In this document: piece after piece, positions 24,564 through 33,507 of the stretch
Numbering within the stretch: position 1 is the first letter of the stretch
Layout of the letters: every line of letters starts with the position of its first letter
Assembly (NCBI GenBank): GCA_036821185.1
Contig: DAISKD010000001.1
Coordinates: forward strand, 310,001-374,000
DNA length: 64,000 bases
Direction of reading: 5' to 3'
Origin: CALJTV01 sp036821185
GTDB taxonomy: Bacteria > Chloroflexota > Dehalococcoidia > GIF9 > UBA5629
The notes under the pieces: generated by a model
Seen by the model: the letters and a program-made list of their open reading frames with translations, nothing else
Told to the model about the DNA's origin: nothing
The model's database searches: none
Position numbers and translations under genes: made by a program

Positions 24564-26024
24564 CTATCTCCCAAGCGTTTTGATTACCTGCCGATTCACA
24601 TCTCTAATGTTTATTTCAAGCGGCAGTTTGCCCGGCAGAGCATGTGTGGCACATGCTAGACAGGGATCGTATGGCCTGAAAGCCATTTCCACCATATTCA
24701 ACAGCCCTTCCTTCACCTCTGTTCCCGTTACAAACCCCTGTGCCGCCTTTTTCACCGAGAGGCAGATAGGGGCGGCATTATGCTGGGTCGCAACAATAAG
24801 ATTAGCCTTGGTGACCAACCCGCGATCATCAGTCTCGTAATGGTGGATCAGAGTACCCCGGGCTGCTTCCACGCAGCCAATACCCACTTTCTTCAGACGC
24901 AGATTCATATTACGTATATCTTTACTGGTCAGGAGGGGCTCGCTAGCTACCCTCTGCATATCCTCAGCAGCCTGGAGGGCCTCTATCAACCTAGCCCAAT
25001 GAAAAGCCAGGGTATGATGGCTCGGTTTTCCACCCAGCCTGTCGAACATCTCTTCATATTCTTTCTGCGCCAGGGGCGTGGCCATGCCATCAGCCACATT
25101 TAACCGCGCAAGCGGTCCGACACGGTACAGAGAAGTCTTCTCTCCCTCGATCAACCCGTTCCAGCCCAGCTTTCTAAGGTGCGTCAATCTAATATATGTC
25201 CATGGTTCAACCCATTCGCCAATGTAATCGACATAGTCTTTGGGGTCAAACAGCGCATACTGGTTGCCCTTCGGGTCAGTAACCCGTAGCTTTCCCTCAT
25301 AGAAATTGACCCTGTTGTTGGAGTCCACCAAGCCCATATCATAAACGTTCAACTTGTACGCATCGCTCAGTATCAGGTCAAGATATTTTTTCTCACCGAG
25401 GACAGCCTCTTTAAACAACTTCAAGGCAAACTGGGCAAACTCAACCGAATCATTGGCTGTGTCCCTAATCCATTTCCTTTCTTGTTCAGTAATACCTCGC
25501 GGCACCCCGCCAGGCAATCCCCCCTCCGGATGGGGCGCTTTACTGACAATAAGACGTATGATGTCCCGGCAGCGTTTTCTTATGTCAATAACCTTCTTGC
25601 CGATATCCAGTCCCACCCTTCCGATCACCCCAATGATGTTCCTAACTGCTGGATCAGCATCAGGCCCAACCACGAAGTCCGGCGCAGCAAGAAAGAAAAA
25701 ATGGATATAATGGTCCTCCACCATAAAAGCGTTGTAGTGCAGTTGCCTCACCAGCTTAGCTGCCGGCGTTGGTTCCACGCTATAGACATCGTCCACGGCT
25801 TTGGTGGATGCCATATTGTGTGGCGTAGGACAGACTCCGCAGATATTCGGCGTAATACGCGGCATCTCTTCGACAGGTCTACCAATACAGAACCTCTCGA
25901 AACCCCTTAGCTCCACTACCTGCCAGTAAGCGTCTTCAACATTACCTTTGTTATCTAGAAAAATCTCTATCTTACCATGCCCTTCGAGTCTGGTGATTGG
26001 GTTTATGCTTATGTTCTTTGTCAT
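24564..26024 (-). CDS. mvhA: [NiFe] hydrogenase large subunit, MvhA/VhuA type
   Basis: The ATG at 26024 is preceded by GGAGAA and gives 486 residues starting MTKNISINPITRLEGHG. The four nickel ligands are visible as NICGVCPTPH and DPCLACATHA. The residues after the C-terminal His (ALPGKLPLEI and onward) should be removed by a maturation protease. The sequence fits group 3 hydrogenases, most like F420-non-reducing Mvh/Vhu. It lies 25 nt downstream of mvhG and in the order mvhD, mvhG, mvhA. It would oxidise H2 in the cytoplasm and pass electrons through MvhG and MvhD. Confidence 0.93.
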   Translation of the reverse strand: MTKNISINPITRLEGHGKIEIFLDNKGNVEDAYWQVVELRGFERFCIGRPVEEMPRITPNICGVCPTPHNMASTKAVDDVYSVEPTPAAKLVRQLHYNAFMVEDHYIHFFFLAAPDFVVGPDADPAVRNIIGVIGRVGLDIGKKVIDIRKRCRDIIRLIVSKAPHPEGGLPGGVPRGITEQERKWIRDTANDSVEFAQFALKLFKEAVLGEKKYLDLILSDAYKLNVYDMGLVDSNNRVNFYEGKLRVTDPKGNQYALFDPKDYVDYIGEWVEPWTYIRLTHLRKLGWNGLIEGEKTSLYRVGPLARLNVADGMATPLAQKEYEEMFDRLGGKPSHHTLAFHWARLIEALQAAEDMQRVASEPLLTSKDIRNMNLRLKKVGIGCVEAARGTLIHHYETDDRGLVTKANLIVATQHNAAPICLSVKKAAQGFVTGTEVKEGLLNMVEMAFRPYDPCLACATHALPGKLPLEINIRDVNRQVIKTLGR

Positions 26025-26049
26025 TTCTCCCTGCTCCTCGTAGCTTTCG

Positions 26050-27015
26050 TTACACTCTTTTCCGCACCAAGGCCGACACCGGCGCTGAAAAGCGATACAG
26101 GTAGCCAGCAAGATCGTCCAGCTTGTCCACCAGCTCTCTGACCTGTTTCTCATCCTCCACGTCGAGCATGGAGGCTAACGCAGAAATAAACTTGGACCCG
26201 GCATCCTTCACCCCTTCCACTGGGCCAAAACAACCCCGGCATGGCAAATTTATTTTCATACAAACTTCTCCGCACCCAGAGCGAGTAGCCGGTCCCAGAC
26301 AGAGTATTCCCTGTGCCAAGAAACACGTATCTGGATTAGCCTCCACCTCATGGATCCGCTTGATATCCTTAAGTGCAATCCTTGGAGGCTTTGTCTTGTT
26401 CCGCTCACAGGTATCGCAAAGGGCTTTGCGTGGGGCAAGGGTCGAACCCCTTGGGGGCAATTTGCCGGCTAGAACCGCATTCACCGCACCGGCTATAAGG
26501 TCAGGTGGTGGAGGACATCCGGGAAGATAGTAGTCAACGTCTATAATCTGATTAAGCGCATAGACTTTTTCATAGAACTCTGGTAGCGTCAGCTCTTTAC
26601 CATTTACCTTACATTTTGGCTGAGGATAGTTGCCTTTCGGGTTCACTACAGTAGGCGCATCCCGATATACCCAGTTAAATATGTCCTCTTTAGTGGTAAA
26701 ATTTGCCAGCCCCGGTGTGCCACCAAAGCAGGCACAAGCCCCGAAGGCGAGGACCATCCGTGCCTTCTGCCTCAGCAGCCTTGCCACCTCTTCATGGTCA
26801 GAGTTCCTTACGTGTCCGTTGACTATACTTAGAGCTATCTCCTTGTCTTGCATTTTTTCAACATGGTGATATTTGAAGTCCATGGCTACAGGCCAGAGGA
26901 CAAACTCCACAGCATCGGCCAATTGTAGAACAGCCTCATTCAAGTCAACAACGGCTTCATCACAGCCACCACATCCACCCAGCCAGCAAATCGCGATCTT
27001 TGGTCTAGCGGCCAT
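26050..27015 (-). CDS. mvhG: [NiFe] hydrogenase small subunit, MvhG/VhuG type
   Basis: The 321-residue product has the N-terminal cluster motif CGGCDEAVVDL, GACACFGGTPG and PGCPPPPDLI, the hallmark of the small subunit that holds the proximal [4Fe-4S] cluster. The C-terminal third has more Cys (CDTCERN, CGEVCMKINLPCRGCFGP) for medial and distal clusters. There is no Tat signal, so the enzyme is cytoplasmic. A GGGGAG site precedes the ATG. It is 20 nt downstream of mvhD, with mvhA next. Confidence 0.93.
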   Translation of the reverse strand: MAARPKIAICWLGGCGGCDEAVVDLNEAVLQLADAVEFVLWPVAMDFKYHHVEKMQDKEIALSIVNGHVRNSDHEEVARLLRQKARMVLAFGACACFGGTPGLANFTTKEDIFNWVYRDAPTVVNPKGNYPQPKCKVNGKELTLPEFYEKVYALNQIIDVDYYLPGCPPPPDLIAGAVNAVLAGKLPPRGSTLAPRKALCDTCERNKTKPPRIALKDIKRIHEVEANPDTCFLAQGILCLGPATRSGCGEVCMKINLPCRGCFGPVEGVKDAGSKFISALASMLDVEDEKQVRELVDKLDDLAGYLYRFSAPVSALVRKRV

Positions 27016-27035
27016 GTTTACTCTCCCCTTTCTGT

Positions 27036-27473
27036 TTATTTCTTCGCCCTGCTAGCAGCCGTTTCTCGACTGTGCAGTGGCACACGCTTGACCGGGCCGA
27101 GCCTGCTCAAGGTTTCACTCATCTCTCTTACATAATTGGGTATCTGCTTTCCTTCTGGATCTGTTGATAACACTATGCGCACCCGCTCGGGCTCAATGCC
27201 ATATGAACTGAGCACCTTACGCAATAGATGAACCCGCTTCCTCGCTTCAAAATTGCCGTCCTGATAGTGACAATCCCCCTCGGGACAGCCCAGAATAAGT
27301 ACACCATCGGCTCCGCTCTTGAACGCATCTATAATATGTGCAGCATCCACCTTACCGCTGCATATTATAGGTATCCAGTTTTTTATCTGCGCAGAAAGCT
27401 CAGCCTCGTCTCCCAAATAGCCCCAGCCAAATTTGCAAGAAAAACATACTAGCTTCGGTTCAAAGTTGCTCAC
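27036..27473 (-). CDS. mvhD: MvhD-type hydrogenase delta subunit
   Basis: The 145-residue protein matches the MvhD/FlpD family: VCFSCKFGWGYLGD near the N terminus, SGKVD, and LGCPEGDCHYQDGN with RKRVHLLRKVL. The Cys residues bind a [2Fe-2S] cluster that carries electrons from MvhAG to heterodisulfide-reductase-type flavoproteins. The start is GTG with AGGAGGAG upstream. The gene just upstream (27489-29282) encodes an FeS flavoprotein that could be its partner. The C terminus is basic. Confidence 0.93.
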   Translation of the reverse strand: MSNFEPKLVCFSCKFGWGYLGDEAELSAQIKNWIPIICSGKVDAAHIIDAFKSGADGVLILGCPEGDCHYQDGNFEARKRVHLLRKVLSSYGIEPERVRIVLSTDPEGKQIPNYVREMSETLSRLGPVKRVPLHSRETAASRAKK

Positions 27474-27488
27474 GTCGCTCCTCCTGAC

Positions 27489-29282
27489 TTAATGTAAGGA
27501 AGCATATACCTTGTCAATTCTTTCATAAGTAGCATCATCGACCATTCTTCTGGCATCAGAAGGACAAGCGGCAACACACATGCCACATGACTTACACCGG
27601 AACATATCAGTAGCAGAGACGATCTTTCCCTCCCTTTCTACAAGATGCGCCGATCCATAGTTGCAAGAATACACACAGATTCCGCACCCACTGCATCTCT
27701 CCTCGTCCACCTGGACAGAATAGAGCGATTTTTCGAAGCCGATGGAGATACACGCCTTGCAAGACACACAGGGACCACAGGTGGCGCATCTCCTGGCTTC
27801 CTCTATAGCTTCGCCAAGGGTCAGTCCTCTCTCGAACAGCTGGAAATGCATCCTTTGCTCCGGCGGTATCCATACCATCTCAATCGCTGGCTTATAATTA
27901 GACCTCAGCGGTATTTCAAACTTCTCGTAGTCCCTTCGCCTACCCTCGGTCATGTTCAATCCTCTGAGATACCTATGGATAGACTCGGCAGCTTCCATGC
28001 CCTCCCTCATCGCCTCCACCATAAACCCTATCCGCCGGACATCGCCACCGATGAACACATCTCTGAATTTAAGACTTTGCAAAGTATGTGGGTCAACCGC
28101 CAACCTACCCCTTTCATCAAGAAGATTCTCGTTCTCCAGCACTACCCTGTCAGGCCCTTGGCCAATGGTAATTATCAGCACATCACCACTCAGTTCTATG
28201 GTGTCTGATAGGTCAAACTTCGGATTGAACCCCTGGTCATCGAATACACATATACATTTGGGAGAGACTATCTTCTTAAATCTTCCTGCTTCACCTATGA
28301 TTTTTTGTACACCGCGGGAATATACTATCTGAATACCTTCTTCCCACGCGCCTCTTATTTCTTCCTCATCAGCAGGAATACCATCACGAGAGCTCTTGTC
28401 TTCACATTCCAAACAGACTATAGTTACCTCGCCACCCAGCCGTCTCGCCGAACGTGCGACGTCAAAAGCCACATTGCCACCACCGATAACAATCACCTTT
28501 CGATATTTAAAATAGTCAGGCTCAATATTCCCATGACTGATTTCGTAAAGTAAAGTATGTCCATACAGCACCCCGGACAAGTCCTGACCTTCCACAGGCT
28601 TACCATTGAAGGTCAGCACCCTGGGATAAGGCGTACCTTTCGCTAAAAATATTGCCTTATACCCCTGTACCCTTAATCTTTCAAATGCTAGCTTGCCTTT
28701 CCCGACCTCCGAATTAAACTTAACATCTATCCCGGCAATTCGAACCAGATTGTCAATCGTAGTCTTTAGCACATCGTCGGGCAGACGATAATCGGGTATC
28801 AGCCATAATGCTCCACCTAGCCTGTTAGAGCTCTCAAAAATGGTGGGCTTGTACCCTTTCTTTGCTAAATAATAGGCGCACATTAGACCGCCCGGCCCAC
28901 CACCTACAATAGCAACATTCTCTTTGTCTTTAACTACGTTTAGCTCCTCTTTCTGATTCAAATAGTCAGTATAGTAATCGGAAAGAAATCTTTTAAGCAG
29001 CCTCCTCCTGATAGACCCGCCCTTGGTCTTATAATTGCACTCCAGCTCACACAATCCACAGATGTAACCACAGATATTGAAGAACGGGTTCTTTTCGTAA
29101 AGATAATCGCCGATCTGGATTATACCTTCCTTCGCTCTCTCAATATCCCGCGGCAAAAGAGAGATGAGCACATTAGTCCGCTGAATATCCTCATTGATGG
29201 GACATTTAATCTGACAGGGTGGCAATAGCTGCTTCATCGCCTCCTCGACATGAGCCCCTGCGGTTATTACTGTATGCCACAT
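27489..29282 (-). CDS. GltD/HdrA-like iron-sulfur flavoprotein
   Basis: The 597-residue protein has an N-terminal Cys cluster (CQIKCPINEDI, CGYICGLCELEC) as in the GltD/NfnB family. A FAD site VGGGPGGLMCAYYLA lies near residue 125 and an NAD(P) site VIGGGNVAFDVA near 265. A C-terminal ferredoxin region has CATCGPCVSCKAC, CSGCGICVYSC and CKSCGMCVAACP. An AGGAGG site precedes the ATG. It leads the mvhD-mvhG-mvhA operon. In methanogens MvhD docks to HdrA; here this protein is the natural candidate to accept electrons and perhaps to bifurcate them to NAD(P) or ferredoxin. That role is inferred. Confidence 0.85.
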   Translation of the reverse strand: MWHTVITAGAHVEEAMKQLLPPCQIKCPINEDIQRTNVLISLLPRDIERAKEGIIQIGDYLYEKNPFFNICGYICGLCELECNYKTKGGSIRRRLLKRFLSDYYTDYLNQKEELNVVKDKENVAIVGGGPGGLMCAYYLAKKGYKPTIFESSNRLGGALWLIPDYRLPDDVLKTTIDNLVRIAGIDVKFNSEVGKGKLAFERLRVQGYKAIFLAKGTPYPRVLTFNGKPVEGQDLSGVLYGHTLLYEISHGNIEPDYFKYRKVIVIGGGNVAFDVARSARRLGGEVTIVCLECEDKSSRDGIPADEEEIRGAWEEGIQIVYSRGVQKIIGEAGRFKKIVSPKCICVFDDQGFNPKFDLSDTIELSGDVLIITIGQGPDRVVLENENLLDERGRLAVDPHTLQSLKFRDVFIGGDVRRIGFMVEAMREGMEAAESIHRYLRGLNMTEGRRRDYEKFEIPLRSNYKPAIEMVWIPPEQRMHFQLFERGLTLGEAIEEARRCATCGPCVSCKACISIGFEKSLYSVQVDEERCSGCGICVYSCNYGSAHLVEREGKIVSATDMFRCKSCGMCVAACPSDARRMVDDATYERIDKVYASLH

Positions 29283-29341
29283 AGTCTACCTCCTTCACTC
29301 TTTGACATTGAGGCCTCCTGGCAGGTTGGCAAAGCCAAAAT

Positions 29342-29371
29342 ATAATACGAAATTATTCTCTAGTTTTGCAA
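29342..29371 (-). promoter_or_regulatory. Candidate promoter of the gltD-mvhDGA operon
   Basis: On the minus strand, TTGCAA (29371-29366) and TATTAT (29347-29342) are 18 nt apart within the 189-nt gap after hoxH. This suggests that the Mvh-type operon is expressed separately from the Hox-type operon upstream. Confidence 0.4.
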
Positions 29372-29471
29372 GACACAACGCCACAAAGATAAACTCAGGC
29401 AAATAAGAAAAGACCCAGCAACCTACCTAGAGCAAAAACTCTGAAGTTCAAGGGAAATTCGCAGATTCGCC

Positions 29472-30938
29472 CTATTTCACCAGTTCGCCCAGAATCTCAC
29501 CAGCCGCAGTGACAATCTGTACACTGAATGGCATCTGTCCCAGTGCATGAGTAGAACAAGAAAGACAGGGGTCATAGCAACGAATGGCTACCTCCACCCG
29601 GTTGAGGATACCCTCTGTGACTTTGCCATTTTTTATGAACTCTTTAGCCACTTCGTAGACCGCACGGTTCATCGCCCAATTGTTATTGCCCGAAGCTACA
29701 ATGAGGTTGACCTTCAAAATCTTACCTGTCTCATCCACCCAGTAGTGATGGAACAGTGTTCCCCGCGGTGCTTCGATAACCCCAACGCCCTGCTCATTAT
29801 ACTCGCCAGACCCCACTGCCAAATTTGTAGAACAAATATCTTTGTCCTCCAACAGTTGCTGGGCTCTCTCCAAGGAATAAAGCAACTCAATGAGCCGTGC
29901 GTAATGATAGTAGAGCGAACCTTCCACTATGCCGTTTTTACCCATGCTTTTGAAGTTTTTAAGCTCTGAATTGGCCCTATAGGTCGATATTGCGTCACAA
30001 ACATTCAAACGGGCCAGGGGGCCAGCCCTGTAAACACCTTTTGGATAACCCTGCTTCTTATAAAATGGAAACTTCAGGTATGACCAGTCCTCCACATACT
30101 CACCGATGATATCCAGATAGTTAGCAGGTTCGAACTGGTCTTCGAGGACCTTTCCTTCAGCGTCCAGTAGTCTCAATTTACCATCATAAAGTTCGAGATT
30201 GTTATCTTTGTCCACCAGTCCCAAATATCCGGTAGGAAAGCTTGCACAAGCACAGACGAAGTCGCTATTACGTTCGCAGAATTCCTTTATTATCGCAATG
30301 GCAGCTTCAGCGTCAGCTATCGCCTGGTCAATTTGCCGTAAGAAACGGTCACGGTCAGCGGGCGATAGTGCTGTGTTCATGCCACCGGGCACAGCACCGT
30401 TAGGATGAACCTTTTTCCCGCCGATAGCCTGAATTATCGCCTGCCCAAAACCGCGAAGTCTTACCCCCTTGATGGCAAGCTCTGGATTTGCCTCAATCAA
30501 ACCCACCACATTCCGTTTTGCTGGCTCATAGTCCAACCCTAAAAGCAAGTCTGGACTAGCCAGATGGAAGAAATGAAGAGCATGCGACTGGATAAACTGC
30601 CCCATGTGCATCAGCTCACGAAGTAACTTCGCTGGCCTGGTCAACTCAACACCAAGAATCGCATCACAAGCCTTAGCAGAAGTCAAGTGATGGCTTACTG
30701 GGCAGATGCCACAAATTCTCGGAGTAATGACAGGCATCTCCCAGAAGACTCTACCCTCACAGAACTTCTCAAAGCCCCGGAACTGGGTCACGTGGAATCT
30801 AGCATCAGCAACATTGCCAACATCATCAAGTTGAATAGTCACCTTGCCATGACCCTCAAGCCTGGTAACCGGGTTTATCTCTATAGTCTTGCTAGCTTCG
30901 GAAGCTGCCCTAGTCTTTCTCGTAACTTCAGTCGCCAT
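29472..30938 (-). CDS. hoxH: [NiFe] hydrogenase large subunit, HoxH-like
   Basis: The 488-residue subunit has an alanine- and charge-rich N-terminal tail of about 18 residues before IEINPVTRLEGHG. The nickel ligands are in RICGICPVSHH and DPCLSCSTHA; the C-terminal segment after the His (about 23 residues) should be cleaved during maturation. The ribosome site AAGGGG is near the ATG. It is clearly distinct from mvhA in this window. The gene follows hoxY after 12 nt, and NADH-dehydrogenase-like subunits lie upstream, so it is the catalytic part of an NAD(P)-linked, soluble hydrogenase (group 3). Confidence 0.92.
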   Translation of the reverse strand: MATEVTRKTRAASEASKTIEINPVTRLEGHGKVTIQLDDVGNVADARFHVTQFRGFEKFCEGRVFWEMPVITPRICGICPVSHHLTSAKACDAILGVELTRPAKLLRELMHMGQFIQSHALHFFHLASPDLLLGLDYEPAKRNVVGLIEANPELAIKGVRLRGFGQAIIQAIGGKKVHPNGAVPGGMNTALSPADRDRFLRQIDQAIADAEAAIAIIKEFCERNSDFVCACASFPTGYLGLVDKDNNLELYDGKLRLLDAEGKVLEDQFEPANYLDIIGEYVEDWSYLKFPFYKKQGYPKGVYRAGPLARLNVCDAISTYRANSELKNFKSMGKNGIVEGSLYYHYARLIELLYSLERAQQLLEDKDICSTNLAVGSGEYNEQGVGVIEAPRGTLFHHYWVDETGKILKVNLIVASGNNNWAMNRAVYEVAKEFIKNGKVTEGILNRVEVAIRCYDPCLSCSTHALGQMPFSVQIVTAAGEILGELVK

Positions 30939-30950
30939 CTTGCACCCCTT

Positions 30951-31487
30951 TTAATCAAAGCGCATCATCTCGCTGGGCAATACAGGTATCCTGCCCTCCA
31001 GTAGTTCCTTCAAAGCATAAAGGATTGCCTTTGCCTCCGGAGGACAGCCTGGCACATAGCAGTCCACCTTTACTACCTGGTTTACCGGCTTCACTTGCTC
31101 CAGCAATGCTGGCACGTCTGGCGGACGAGGTATCTTTCCCTCACAGGTGCTCTCAGTCTCAATATAGGCACGCCTCAGCACCTCGTCCTTATCAAAAGTA
31201 CTTCGCATGCCGCAAACCCCGCCGAAACAAGCGCAATCCCCCCAAGCCATCAAAATTTTACAATTAGCCCTCAGCTCTTTCAAAACCTCTTCCTCCTCAG
31301 TATTGCCTACCGAACCCTCGACTATACCTACATCCACTGGACTGAACTCTTTAATATCAGTAATCGGGCTCTTGGTAAACTCGATCATGTTGACTAGCTC
31401 CACTATTGCCTCATCGATATCCAGAAACGACATATGGCACCCAGAGCAAGCTTCTAACCACACAGTGGCTACCTTTACCTTCGCCAT
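30951..31487 (-). CDS. hoxY: [NiFe] hydrogenase small subunit, HoxY-like
   Basis: The 178-residue subunit is short, with only the proximal-cluster domain: LEACSGCHMSFLD, GDCACFGGVCGMR and YVPGCPPEAKAI. There is no signal peptide or C-terminal ferredoxin extension, as is usual for HoxY of soluble NAD(P)-linked hydrogenases. An AGGAG site precedes the ATG. It sits between the NuoG-like gene (24 nt upstream) and hoxH. Confidence 0.92.
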   Translation of the reverse strand: MAKVKVATVWLEACSGCHMSFLDIDEAIVELVNMIEFTKSPITDIKEFSPVDVGIVEGSVGNTEEEEVLKELRANCKILMAWGDCACFGGVCGMRSTFDKDEVLRRAYIETESTCEGKIPRPPDVPALLEQVKPVNQVVKVDCYVPGCPPEAKAILYALKELLEGRIPVLPSEMMRFD

Positions 31488-31511
31488 AGAAACAACTCCT
31501 GAGTTTGATTA

Positions 31512-33506
31512 TTATCTTCTAAGCCGTCTATCGACCTCGCTAATGACTTCCCAGTCAGCACGAATCCCTTCCGGCGGCCTGACAAGGCGCGCGACGTGCC
31601 TGGTCAGGCCATCAAGAGTGGTGTAAGTTGCACTAACCTCTGTCCACAGCGGTGAGGGCAACACCACGTCTGCTTCAGAAGCAATAGCAGACATAAAGCT
31701 CGTCTGGACTACAAGTAGATCGATGCCACTAGGACGACCTGCTAACTCCGACACTCCCTGTTCCCCATCCCCCAGCAATAAGTATAAAGCTTTTATGGAC
31801 TTATTTTTAGACAGTTTTGCCACACTGAATCCCCCGCCATTAACCACCCCCAGATTCCATAGCCCAACACTATTTCCTCCTGGCCTCAACCACAAAGTCC
31901 TCAGCTTACGTTTATCACCATCACAGATGGCCACTAAATCGAAAAGCAACGCCAGTAATTCTGGGCTCTTCAGCACCAGAATGTCTTGTCCGTACACGAT
32001 AACGCCATGCTTTGCCCTAGCTAGCATAGAGGCAGCACCATGCAATTCTTCATAATCAAGCCCTGCTTGCTTACATGCATCCAAGGGTTTGATGTCAGCA
32101 AGACGAGCATCGCGGCTTTTGTCCCTACCAATAGTGACAACTAGACCTTCATCAATGATGAGCTTGACTAAAGCCCTTATAGCTAAAGCTTCTCTCCCTT
32201 TCTCCGGGCATAACCACAATGTCGCTTGGTAAGGAAAACTATTCTTGGCTGCATTAAACACGATCAAATTCGCACCGTTTCGCCTGACCGCACGAACAAT
32301 ATAGGAGCCAACTACAGGGTGAGTCTCCAAGGGGTCGGCCCCGACCACAAACAGGCAATCGGCCTTCAATAAGTCCTCAATCGAGTCGATTTCAACCTCT
32401 TTCAAGCCTTTCTTGATACCAGAAGCCTCTAATGCCTGTCCAACGAGCCTGAAATAATCCCCATCCAGACTATCAAGCTGCTTACTAGCCAGAGAACCTA
32501 CTATAAGGTCTTTAAAAGCCTTGGCGGATTCATTGCTCAACTGGCTGGAAATCAGTCCAGCTATACCATTATCTCCATAACGCAACTTTACCTCTCGCAA
32601 TCCAGCAGACACGATTTCTATAGCTTCGTTTAAAGAACAAGGTTCGAGCCTACCGTTACTCCGCCTTAATGGTGTCAGAACACGCTTACCGATCGCTTGC
32701 AAGGTGGAGAAGCGCCCTTTACCGCATAGTAGGCCACGAGGTTTGGTTAGGTCCGGACTATCAATCTTCACTATCCTATTGTCTTTGATAAACGCTTTGA
32801 TTTCGCACCCCGCGCCACATATAGGACAGACACTAGTCACCTGCTCAGACTCAGAACTCTTGCCTTTGTAAGCACTTGACTTGGAGAAAATAGCACCTGT
32901 AGGACAGACCTGGAAACAAGCCCCACAAGAAATGCATGAAGACTCTCCAAGCGGCTGTCCTAGGTCAGCAACTACCCTATCCCGCCAGCCCCGGTAACCA
33001 AAGTCCAGAGTATGTATACTGGCAAATTCATCACACGCCCGTATACAGCGCCCACAAAGGACACAGCGGTTATGGTCGACGACCAAGTATTTATTTACTG
33101 AGTCCACCGGCAGTGAGGGCCAGGAAAGAGGATATCGGAAGTTGTCCATTTGATAGCGGTAAGCAAGGGCCTGCAACTCACACTCACCACTGGCTACACA
33201 CTGCGCACAGAGATGGTTCTTCTCCGTAAACATTAACTCGAGAATAAGACGGCGGTATTTTTCCAGCCTTTCAGTATGTGTCTTTACTACTAAACCATCC
33301 CGTGCCGGGTAAGTGCAAGCTGGCATTGAGCGTCTCTCACCTTCGATCTCAACCAGACAAAGTCTACAAGCGGCAACATCACTCAAACCGTCATAATGGC
33401 ACAATGTTGGTACGTCGATATTATTGGCCTTACAAAGCTCGAGAATAGTATCGCCTTCTTTTCCCTTAACCTGCTCCCCATTGATGGTTAAAGTAATCTC
33501 GTTCAT
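31512..33506 (-). CDS. NuoG/FdhA-like subunit of the Hox-type complex
   Basis: The 664-residue protein starts with a plant-type [2Fe-2S] domain (CHYDGLSDVAACRLC, residues about 36-50). It then has the NuoG His-Cys motif (HLCAQCVASGEC) and two ferredoxin motifs (CVLCGRCIRAC and CISCGACFQVCPTGA). From about residue 225 a molybdopterin-oxidoreductase-like region begins with CPICGAGC and GLLCGKGRF. That half has no Cys or Sec at the usual molybdenum-ligand position that I can see, so it is probably a NuoG-like structural relic. In this operon it takes the place of HoxU, wiring the HoxF-type flavin unit to HoxYH. Confidence 0.85.
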   Translation of the reverse strand: MNEITLTINGEQVKGKEGDTILELCKANNIDVPTLCHYDGLSDVAACRLCLVEIEGERRSMPACTYPARDGLVVKTHTERLEKYRRLILELMFTEKNHLCAQCVASGECELQALAYRYQMDNFRYPLSWPSLPVDSVNKYLVVDHNRCVLCGRCIRACDEFASIHTLDFGYRGWRDRVVADLGQPLGESSCISCGACFQVCPTGAIFSKSSAYKGKSSESEQVTSVCPICGAGCEIKAFIKDNRIVKIDSPDLTKPRGLLCGKGRFSTLQAIGKRVLTPLRRSNGRLEPCSLNEAIEIVSAGLREVKLRYGDNGIAGLISSQLSNESAKAFKDLIVGSLASKQLDSLDGDYFRLVGQALEASGIKKGLKEVEIDSIEDLLKADCLFVVGADPLETHPVVGSYIVRAVRRNGANLIVFNAAKNSFPYQATLWLCPEKGREALAIRALVKLIIDEGLVVTIGRDKSRDARLADIKPLDACKQAGLDYEELHGAASMLARAKHGVIVYGQDILVLKSPELLALLFDLVAICDGDKRKLRTLWLRPGGNSVGLWNLGVVNGGGFSVAKLSKNKSIKALYLLLGDGEQGVSELAGRPSGIDLLVVQTSFMSAIASEADVVLPSPLWTEVSATYTTLDGLTRHVARLVRPPEGIRADWEVISEVDRRLRR

Positions 33507-33507
33507 T

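Noticed and set aside
26025..26153. Upstream extension of mvhA
   Set aside because: It overlaps mvhG; the family start MTKNIS and a GGAGAA site support 26024.
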